Of a stretch of DNA of 64,000 nt, positions 53,554-62,416 are shown in pieces; the stretch's first letter is position 1; every line of letters starts with the position of its first letter. The stretch is from an uncultured Collinsella sp. Its GTDB lineage: Bacteria; Actinomycetota; Coriobacteriia; Coriobacteriales; Coriobacteriaceae. The translations under genes were made by a program, and so were the position numbers. The notes under the pieces were generated by a model. That model had not been told where the DNA came from. It worked only from the letters and a program-made list of their open reading frames with translations, and ran no database searches. The stretch covers positions 1 to 64,000 of the forward strand of contig CATYIV010000005.1 of assembly GCA_958407465.1 (NCBI GenBank). The letters are read 5' to 3'.

Positions 53554-54555
53554 TTACTTTGCGGCACCGGGGATGCCGTGGGAGGTTTTGGCGGTTTTGG
53601 CTCCGTTTACGATGGCAGTTTCCAGGGCCCTTACTGCGAGCATGCCCAGCAGGTCTAGGGGAACGGTGGCGCTTGCCTGGGCGCCCAGTTTGCCGCTGGC
53701 GAGGGTGTAGATAGTGTCGCCGTCGTTGGTGGTGTGCGTGGGACGGATGGCGTGTGCGTAGGCGTCTGCAGCCATCTGGGAGACCTTGGTGGCTTGTGCC
53801 TTAGTGAGTTCCACGTTGGTGACGATGCAGCTGATGGTGGTGTTGGTGCGGTCGAGCGGCATCTGCATGGATCCGGCGGCGGCAAAGGCTGCGAGTTCCA
53901 TGTCGACGATCTGGTCGCTATCGGCTGCGGCGCGCATACCGGCGACCCACTCGCCGGTGAAGGGGTCGACAACGTTGCCGCAGGCGTTGACCGAGACCAC
54001 GGCGCCCACCTTGATGGGGCCGAGCGCCACGGCGGCAGCGCCAAGGCCGGCCTTCATGCAGGTAGCGGGGCCCATGAGCTTACCCACGGTAGCGCCCGTG
54101 CCGGCGCCTACGTTGCCCTGTTCGAGCTTGGTGGGGGTGTTGTCGAGTGCTTCGCGCACGGCGGCGATGCCGGCCTCAATGTCGGGGCGAACGGTGGGGT
54201 TACCAAAGGCGAGGTCGAAGATACAGCTCGAGCACACGATAGGCACCTGCGTGGGGCCGACGGGAAGGCCGATGCCGCGGCTCTCAAGCTCGCGAGCGAC
54301 GCCGCTTGCAGCCTCGAGGCCAAAGGCCGATCCGCCCGAAAGGCAGACGGCGTGGACCTTGTCGACGGTGTTCTCAGGTCGCAGCAGGTCGGTTTCGCGC
54401 GAAGCGGGAGCACCGCCGCGAACGTCAACACCGCCGGTGGCGCCCTCGGGTGCCACGATTACGGTGCAACCGGTGCCGGCCTCCTCGTCCGTATAGTTGC
54501 CATAGCAAAAGCCATCGACATCGCAGACGTCAATGGCCTCGAGCAGTGTATCCAT
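53554..54555 (-). CDS. P1 (DmpA/BapA-like) family peptidase
   Basis: A 333-residue protein of the self-cleaving aminopeptidase family. TGCTVIVAPEGATGGVDVRGGAPASRETDLL, VHAVCLSGGSAFGLEAASGV, FGNPTVRPDIEAG and LEQGNVGAGTGATVGKL are family blocks, and the processing/nucleophile region DRTNTTISCIVTNVELTK lies near residue 238. In this family the chain cuts itself to expose an N-terminal Ser/Thr nucleophile that hydrolyses N-terminal amino acids of small peptides; here Thr or Ser in TTIS should serve. Cytoplasmic, no signal peptide. First in minus-strand order after maf. Confidence 0.86.
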   Translation of the reverse strand: MDTLLEAIDVCDVDGFCYGNYTDEEAGTGCTVIVAPEGATGGVDVRGGAPASRETDLLRPENTVDKVHAVCLSGGSAFGLEAASGVARELESRGIGLPVGPTQVPIVCSSCIFDLAFGNPTVRPDIEAGIAAVREALDNTPTKLEQGNVGAGTGATVGKLMGPATCMKAGLGAAAVALGPIKVGAVVSVNACGNVVDPFTGEWVAGMRAAADSDQIVDMELAAFAAAGSMQMPLDRTNTTISCIVTNVELTKAQATKVSQMAADAYAHAIRPTHTTNDGDTIYTLASGKLGAQASATVPLDLLGMLAVRALETAIVNGAKTAKTSHGIPGAAK

Positions 54556-54656
54556 GTTTAACTCCTATCGGTTTTCCGCCGCGCCTTGTGCCCGGTCGGG
54601 ATCCGTACGGTACGCCAAAATTGTAGGCGCTGGGGGACACCCGGCGCCAGATGCAA

Positions 54657-55238
54657 TTACGAGAGTTTTTGAATGGCACGTGCGACGCGGGCGATGGGTA
54701 GGCCCACCACGTTATAGAAGTCGCCCGAAATATCGTGCACGAGCATGCGGCCGCCTGTGCCCTGGATGCCGTAGGCGCCTGCCTTATCCATGGGCTCACC
54801 AGAGGTGACGTAGTGCTCGATCTGCCCGTCGGTAAGCTCATAGAACGTCACGTCGGTCACATCGACAAACGACAGGCTCTCGGCGGCATGCGGGGCGGCA
54901 GTATCGCCTGCCTTAACGATGCAGACGCCGGTTGCGACCTGGTGCGTGCGGCCCGAAAGCTCACGGAGCATGGTGCGCGCCTCGTCCTCGGTTGCCGGCT
55001 TGCCCAGAATCTTGCCGTCAAAGGTGACGATGGTGTCGGCCGCGACCGTCAGCTCATTGGGCTCGGCATACTCGGCAGCAACGGCAGCCGCCTTGGCGCG
55101 TGCCAAGCGCTCGACAAGTGTGAGCGGGGCCTCGCCGTCGAAGGGAGTCTCGTCGATTTCTGCGGGAATCACGCGAATGTCATACCCTGCCTCGCGCATC
55201 AACTCGATGCGGCGCGGTGATTGCGAAGCCAAAATCAT
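54657..55238 (-). CDS. maf: Maf-family nucleotide pyrophosphatase
   Basis: A 193-residue protein. ILASQSPRRIELMREAGYDIRVIPAEIDET at the start, LTVAADTIVTFDGKILGKPATEDEARTMLRELSGRTHQVATGV and DKAGAYGIQGTGG are characteristic. Maf proteins hydrolyse non-canonical or canonical nucleoside triphosphates and are linked to division arrest. Its ATG overlaps the stop of the DJ-1 gene (ATGA). Confidence 0.94.
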   Translation of the reverse strand: MILASQSPRRIELMREAGYDIRVIPAEIDETPFDGEAPLTLVERLARAKAAAVAAEYAEPNELTVAADTIVTFDGKILGKPATEDEARTMLRELSGRTHQVATGVCIVKAGDTAAPHAAESLSFVDVTDVTFYELTDGQIEHYVTSGEPMDKAGAYGIQGTGGRMLVHDISGDFYNVVGLPIARVARAIQKLS

Positions 55239-55777
55239 AGTTGGATGCCCTCGGCGACCTTCTCGACAGCCTTGTCGCCGGCGAGCGTGCGCAGCAGTTC
55301 AAGCGCAAAGGGGAGCGACTGGGCCATGCCGCTGGCGGTGATGATGTTGCCGTCTTGCGTAACCTTCTCGCCGGTATAGGCGCCCTCGGGGAAGCTTTTC
55401 TCAAAGCCAGGGAAGCACGTGGCATGGTGCCCCTCGAGCAGGTCGAGCTCGCCCAGGATAAACGGGGCGGCGCAGATGGCGGCGACGTGCTTGGTCGCGG
55501 CGAACTCGCAGACCACGTCGCAGACGCGCTGATCTGCGCGCAAGTTGGTGGCACCGGGCAGGCCGCCGGGCAGCACGACGCAGTCGTACTCGTCAAAGTT
55601 GATCTCATCAAAGAGTGCATCGCAGGTCACGGGGATCTGCAGCGAGCTTACGACCTCACGCGTGGGCATAATCGAGACGAGCGTGGCACGCACGCCGCCG
55701 CGACGCATGACATCGACCATGGTCAAGCATTCAATAGTTTCAAAGCCATCGGCGGCGAGAACGGCAACGCTGGGCAT
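55235..55777 (-). CDS. DJ-1/PfpI-family protein (YajL-like)
   Basis: A 180-residue protein. PSVAVLAADGFETIECLTMVDVMRRGG (with the conserved Glu), DCVVLPGGLPGATNL and VAAICAAPFILGE with the nucleophile Cys near residue 96. The ATG at 55777 follows AAAGGAACC. DJ-1-like proteins act in protein repair or oxidative stress, or as glyoxalases; the specific role is unknown. Four-base overlap with maf indicates an operon. Confidence 0.88.
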   Translation of the reverse strand: MPSVAVLAADGFETIECLTMVDVMRRGGVRATLVSIMPTREVVSSLQIPVTCDALFDEINFDEYDCVVLPGGLPGATNLRADQRVCDVVCEFAATKHVAAICAAPFILGELDLLEGHHATCFPGFEKSFPEGAYTGEKVTQDGNIITASGMAQSLPFALELLRTLAGDKAVEKVAEGIQL

Positions 55778-55910
55778 GAGGGTTCCTTTCATAGGCGGCA
55801 TACAATTAGCCGTCTTATACCCCGAAGACCTCCGCTTGCCACGCTCGATTTCCCAATGTTTAAAATAGCCCCGTCCGAATTAGCTACCCTCACCCATCCT
55901 CAACAATCTC

Positions 55911-55962
55911 AATCTGTAACATCTAGACCCACTTTTGACCCCTAACTGTTACAGATCAAGAC
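55911..55962. repeat. CTGTAACA/TGTTACAG palindrome repeat, copy 1
   Basis: AATCTGTAACATCTAGACCC... CTAACTGTTACAGATCAAGAC: arms ATCTGTAACA and TGTTACAGAT flank about 25 bases. A second copy lies 81 bases further on. Confidence 0.65.
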
Positions 55963-55991
55963 AAACGGAAACTGCCCCGACAAAACGTCTA

Positions 55992-56043
55992 AATCTGTAA
56001 CATCTACGGACCAAAACCGGGTCTTACTGTTACAGAGCGAGAC
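55992..56043. repeat. CTGTAACA/TGTTACAG palindrome repeat, copy 2
   Basis: AATCTGTAACATCTACGGAC... TTACTGTTACAGAGCGAGAC: same arms and length as copy 1 (52 bases) with a different centre that forms its own GGACC/GGTCT pair. The rest of 55802-56356 holds a promoter-like site and a terminator described separately; I see no gene there. Confidence 0.65.
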
Positions 56044-56124
56044 AGTCCCCAACAGCACCGCCCCGTTCGGGGAACGACCGCCACAGGTACGGCGGGCAGA
56101 GGCTCACTTTTTCCTCGGTTTTTC

Positions 56125-56239
56125 TTGACGGAATCTCACCTGTTGTAGTATTTTGTCCCAGTCTAAAAACGCGTGGACTTTTCTGGGCGCTAGCCACCTT
56201 TTTGCCACGCAACCGAGCAGTCGGTTGCGTGGCTTTTTT
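56125..56239 (+). promoter_or_regulatory. Promoter and attenuator-like hairpin in the leader of the DMT transporter
   Basis: TTGACG at 56125-56130 and TAGTAT at 56146-56151 (15-base spacing, short) may be the promoter. About 53 bases later GCCACGCAACCGA and TCGGTTGCGTGGC form a 13-bp perfect stem (56204-56233) followed by TTTTTT. GCGTGG at 56171-56176 could pair with the 5' arm CCACGC as an antiterminator. It is 118 bases before the transporter ATG, so it ends or controls that transcript. No known riboswitch class was recognised. Confidence 0.6.
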
Positions 56240-56356
56240 CGTCTTGGCAGCAGGTACCACATGCACCGCCAGAAGACCGCACGAGCCCACCTTCCGACTG
56301 CAGGGAACAGACGCACGAGACGTGCATCTGCAAGACAGCAGACGGAAGGGAGCCTA

Positions 56357-58890
<2,534 letters not shown>

Positions 58891-58921
58891 CCGCCCGGGC
58901 AATATCACTAAGGAGATAATA

Positions 58922-60370
58922 ATGGCAGAAAAATACGACGACCTGGCCAGATCCATACTCGAGAACGTAGGCGGCGCCGAGAACGTCGCCAGCGTCGCGC
59001 ACTGCATCACGCGCGTGCGCTTCAAGCTCAAGGACGAGTCCCGCGCCAACACGGCCAAGATTGAGACCCTCAAGGGCGTCATCCAGGTCATCCAGGCCAA
59101 CGGCCAGTACCAGGTGGTCGTGGGTAACATCGTCGAAGACGTCTACGACGCGGTCATGGAGGCCGGCAACTTCTCGGGCGGCGCAAGCGCCGACGACGAG
59201 CCCCAGGGCGATAAGACCGTTGCCTCCGTCATCATCGACCTCATCTCTGGCATCTTCCAGCCCATCCTGGGACCGCTTGCCGCCGCAGGCATCATGAAGG
59301 GACTGCTTGCCCTCATCACCTACTTCGTCCCGGCCTTTGCAAACGACGGCCTCTACACGCTGCTCTACACCGTGGCTGACGGCTTCTTCTACTTCCTTCC
59401 CGTCGCCCTGGCGTTCAGTGCCGCGCGCAAGTTCCGCATGAACGAGTTCACTGGCGTGGCAATCGGCGTGGCGCTCCTCTACCCGACGATGGTCGCCCTG
59501 ACCTCGGGCGAGGCGCTCGGCAGCATCGACCTCGGCGTGGCCGGCACGTTCTCGTGGTACGCCACCGCCCTCGGGGTCCCCATCATCATGCCCGTGTCCG
59601 GCTACGTGAGCTCGGTGATCCCCGTCCTTCTCATGGTGTGGTTCGGCTCTATCCTTGAGCGCTGGCTCAAGAGCTGGATGCCGACTGCGCTCAAGATGTT
59701 CCTCGTACCGCTCGCCACGATGACGGTCTCCATCGTCTTGGGCTACCTCGTCATCGGCCCGGTGGCAACCCTCATCACCAACCTGCTGAGCGCGGCGTTC
59801 TCGTTCATCTTCCAGCTTCCCGTGGTTGGTTCCGTCCTGGGCAGCGCCCTGGTCGGCGGACTGTGGATGTGCCTCGTCATCTTTGGCTTCCACTGGAGCC
59901 TCATCCCCATCTCCATCATGAACCTAAACACCCTCGGCCACGACAGCGTGCTCGCCGCCACCATCGGCCACGGGTTCGCGCTCGGAGCGGTCATCTTTGC
60001 CATGTACCTCAGAAACAAGGACGAGCGCTTCCGCGGCATCGCCCTTCCCGCGATGATCTCCGCCTTCTTCTTCGGCGTCACCGAGCCGGGCATCTACGGC
60101 ATCGCCCTGCCCAACAAGCGCGCATTCGTCGTGGCATGCCTGAGTTCCGCCGTTGGCGGCGCCATCGTGGGAATGACGGGCGCCCTCATGTACATCTCGG
60201 GCGGCCTCGGCGTCTTCAACCTGCTCAACTTCATCGACGGGACCCCTGGTGGCGCCGGGATCTCTCACATGATCTTCGCGATCATCGCCTCGCTCGTCTC
60301 TGCCGTCCTGGCCTTTGTTATCGAGTTCATCACCTACCGGCCCAACGACGAAGAGGAAGGCGCCCGCTAG
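58922..60370 (+). CDS. Beta-glucoside PTS permease, EIIBC
   Basis: A 482-residue protein. The EIIB domain (residues 1-90) has the phosphorylated Cys28 in VAHCITRVRFKLKD. After a linker, the EIIC domain (about 100-475) has ten or so membrane segments, with GPLAAAGIMKGLLALITYF, VTEPGIYGIALPNKRAF and GGLGVFNLLNFIDGTPGGAGISHM. There is no EIIA domain, which must be supplied elsewhere. GGAGATAATA precedes the ATG. It transports and phosphorylates beta-glucosides and is paired with the GH1 enzyme 31 bases upstream. Confidence 0.92.
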   Translation: MAEKYDDLARSILENVGGAENVASVAHCITRVRFKLKDESRANTAKIETLKGVIQVIQANGQYQVVVGNIVEDVYDAVMEAGNFSGGASADDEPQGDKTVASVIIDLISGIFQPILGPLAAAGIMKGLLALITYFVPAFANDGLYTLLYTVADGFFYFLPVALAFSAARKFRMNEFTGVAIGVALLYPTMVALTSGEALGSIDLGVAGTFSWYATALGVPIIMPVSGYVSSVIPVLLMVWFGSILERWLKSWMPTALKMFLVPLATMTVSIVLGYLVIGPVATLITNLLSAAFSFIFQLPVVGSVLGSALVGGLWMCLVIFGFHWSLIPISIMNLNTLGHDSVLAATIGHGFALGAVIFAMYLRNKDERFRGIALPAMISAFFFGVTEPGIYGIALPNKRAFVVACLSSAVGGAIVGMTGALMYISGGLGVFNLLNFIDGTPGGAGISHMIFAIIASLVSAVLAFVIEFITYRPNDEEEGAR

Positions 60371-60425
60371 CTTGCGCCTCTTCTCGACCAGCTCCATGTA
60401 ATTGAGGAGCAGTTGAGGTGGGTGA

Positions 60426-60460
60426 GGGCCGAGGGCGATCAAGGTGGCCGCCCTCGGCCC
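60426..60460 (+). terminator. GC-rich hairpin after the PTS gene
   Basis: GGGCCGAGGGCG and CGCCCTCGGCCC form a 12-bp perfect stem with an 11-base loop. No T-run follows. Confidence 0.55.
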
Positions 60461-60507
60461 GGGACAACCTGCCAGAAGGCGTTTAGCTTTCTCGGGCGGC
60501 GCTGAAA

Positions 60508-60907
60508 TGAACTGCGCCCCGATACTTGGACGGGTCAATTAGCGGCCTATGCCGCACATGGGGACTGATTCCGGAACTCCTCCGGGGTCAGCCCCTTTTG
60601 CTTAGCCCGCCTCCTCCTCTTGTTCCAGTGAACGGTATAGGCTTCGAGGTCCCGCTTGAACTCCTCGAAGCTCCGCCACGTCCGGTTCCTGTAGAATTCG
60701 TCCTTCAGGCGCCCCGGCAGCAGCTCCGTCGCATGAGCTTGCTCTCGCACGCCGCCGGCCCCGGCCGGGTACGGGCACCCTTCGGCGCGCCCGTACCCCC
60801 TGTCGCAAAGCTCTGCTGCAAGAGTCCTCAGCGTGGCGTCGTGCCTGACTCTCCCGTCCATAAAGAAGCCCCCATTTTTAATGTTCAAGAAATGAGGGGG
60901 CGGTTCA
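60508..60907 (-). mobile_element. Internally deleted IS3-family element
   Basis: About 400 bases bounded by imperfect terminal inverted repeats: TGAACTGCGCCCCGATACTT at 60508 and, on the other strand from 60907, TGAACCGCCCCCTCATTTCT. Between them is a transposase frame holding an N-terminal and a C-terminal piece only. A full IS3 element is 1.2-1.5 kb, so most of it has been lost. The ends may still be movable by an intact relative elsewhere. Confidence 0.65.
60547..60888 (-). pseudogene. IS3-family transposase fragment (internal deletion)
   Basis: A 113-codon frame. The end LKDEFYRNRTWRSFEEFKRDLEAYTVHWNKRRRRAKQKGLTPEEFRNQ is the C-terminal signature of IS3 OrfB integrases, including the Glu of the DDE triad. 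The first 50 residues (RHDATLRTLAAELCDRGYGR) resemble an OrfA N-terminal HTH region. The two are joined directly, so the catalytic core is absent and the protein cannot be active. Confidence 0.75.
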
Positions 60908-60912
60908 ATTTC

Positions 60913-60966
60913 GGGACGGGGATTAAATAATCATTCGGTGCAAATTGATTATTTAATCCCCGTCCC
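60913..60966. repeat. 54-base palindrome with 21-base perfect arms
   Basis: Arms GGGACGGGGATTAAATAAT plus two bases, and their complement, enclose a 12-base loop. It lies 5 bases after the IS3 remnant and 35 bases beyond the rlmD stop, so it may terminate rlmD. It resembles the palindrome at 37797-37840 in style (GGGAC... followed by TTAAA). Confidence 0.75.
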
Positions 60967-61001
60967 AGAAAAATCATCGGGCGTGGCCTTGGGCAAACAG
61001 T

Positions 61002-62315
61002 CTAGTTGCGCTTGAGGCGGACGACGGTTTCGCAGTGGAAGGTTTGCGGGAACAGATCGACCGGTGTGATCTTGACGGGGGAGAAGGTGCCTTCCTCGAC
61101 AAAGCGCTTGAGATCGCGCGCCAGGGTGGCAGGGTCGCAGCTCACATAGGCGACATCGCGCGCACTCGTGCTGGCGATGAGGTCGATGGCCTCGGGCGCC
61201 AAGCCCGCGCGTGGTGGGTCGACCACCAGGACATCGGCGTCCTGGTCGGGGAACTCGCGCACGGCATCGCCGCCGATGACGTCGACGTTATCGAGCTTGT
61301 TGATCTCCAGGTTGCGACGCAGGTCGCGCACGGCCGGGCCGTAGGCCTCGACGGCGGCGACAAAGTCGCAGCGGCGGGCGAGCGGCAAGGTAAAGGTGCC
61401 GGCACCGCAGTACAGGTCCACGGCAAGCTCGTCTTCCTGCGGATCGAGCGCCTCCATAACGAGCTCGATCAAAATCTCGGCGCCCTTGGTGTTGACCTGG
61501 AAAAAAGACGGGGCAGACAAGCGCATCTGACCCTCGGCGATATTCTCGGTCCATGAGCCCTCTCCGGCGAGCATTTCGACCTTGGAGACACGGCGGGCCT
61601 TCTTTTCGCCCTTGCTCATCACGCGCACGACGCTCGTGGGATGAGCGGCGTCCGCCAGCACGCGGGAGACCTGCGAGCGCGGAAAAGAGCCTGTCGGCGT
61701 CCAGAGTGCGACCTCGAGTGCCTTGGTGCGGCGCGATGCGCGAATGCCCACGCGTTCGAGCCCCAAGTCATGGCTGCCGCTTAGATAGTTAAGTGCGCCG
61801 ACGACCGATTTGAGTGCCTTCGGGAAGCGCTTATCGAACAGCGGACACATATCGACGGTCACGATTTTGCTGGGGTCGACACCGTGCATGCCAAGGCGCA
61901 CGCGACCGTTGACGACGGTCGGTTCGAGCTCGATTTTATTGCGGTAGCCCCAGTCGTCCTTGGTGTGGCAGATGGGCTGTACCAACTCATCGACCTGCTC
62001 AGGAGCGAACTTGCCGATGCGCTCGAGCGTGGAGCGCAGGTTTTGCTCCTTGGCGGCGAGCTGTGCCGTGCGTGAGAGATTGCCCCACGAACAACCACCG
62101 CAGATGCCCACGAAGGGGCAGGGGGGCTGAATGCGATCGGGGCTCGGCTCCAGAATCTCGGTCGTGCGGGCGCGCATAAACGACTTGCCGTCCTGCACGA
62201 CCTCGGCTTCGACGGTGTCGCCTGCCACGGCGCCCTGCACAAAGACGGCCTTGCCGTTGTCGGCATGTGCCAGACCGTCGGTGCCGTACGTCATCGATTC
62301 TATGGTGAGCTTCAT
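61002..62315 (-). CDS. rlmD: 23S rRNA (uracil-C5)-methyltransferase, RlmD/TrmA family
   Basis: A 437-residue enzyme. A TRAM-like N-terminal domain (MKLTIESMTYGTDGLAHADNGKAVFVQGAVAGDTVEAEV), the cluster-binding Cys set in PCPFVGICGGCSWG plus a later Cys, and the methyltransferase part VDLYCGAGTFTLPLA, VVDPPRAGL and YVSCDPATLARDL with the catalytic Cys. It methylates a uridine C5 in 23S rRNA (or tRNA; TrmA, RlmC and RlmD share the motifs). The ATG at 62315 has AGGAA before it. The iron-sulfur Cys motif favours RlmD/RlmC over TrmA. Confidence 0.88.
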   Translation of the reverse strand: MKLTIESMTYGTDGLAHADNGKAVFVQGAVAGDTVEAEVVQDGKSFMRARTTEILEPSPDRIQPPCPFVGICGGCSWGNLSRTAQLAAKEQNLRSTLERIGKFAPEQVDELVQPICHTKDDWGYRNKIELEPTVVNGRVRLGMHGVDPSKIVTVDMCPLFDKRFPKALKSVVGALNYLSGSHDLGLERVGIRASRRTKALEVALWTPTGSFPRSQVSRVLADAAHPTSVVRVMSKGEKKARRVSKVEMLAGEGSWTENIAEGQMRLSAPSFFQVNTKGAEILIELVMEALDPQEDELAVDLYCGAGTFTLPLARRCDFVAAVEAYGPAVRDLRRNLEINKLDNVDVIGGDAVREFPDQDADVLVVDPPRAGLAPEAIDLIASTSARDVAYVSCDPATLARDLKRFVEEGTFSPVKITPVDLFPQTFHCETVVRLKRN

Positions 62316-62362
62316 ATTCCTGCCTGCCATTCGCGGTTTTGTTCGCAACCATGGTAGCAGGG

Positions 62363-62408
62363 AAAAGCGCCCCGTATCTGGGGCATTCCTCAAATACGGG
62401 GCGCTTTT
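62363..62408. terminator. Terminator between ppk and rlmD
   Basis: AAAAGCGCCCCGTAT and ATACGGGGCGCTTTT form a perfect 15-bp stem. On the minus strand it follows the ppk stop and ends in TTTTCCC. Confidence 0.88.
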
Positions 62409-62416
62409 ACAAACGA

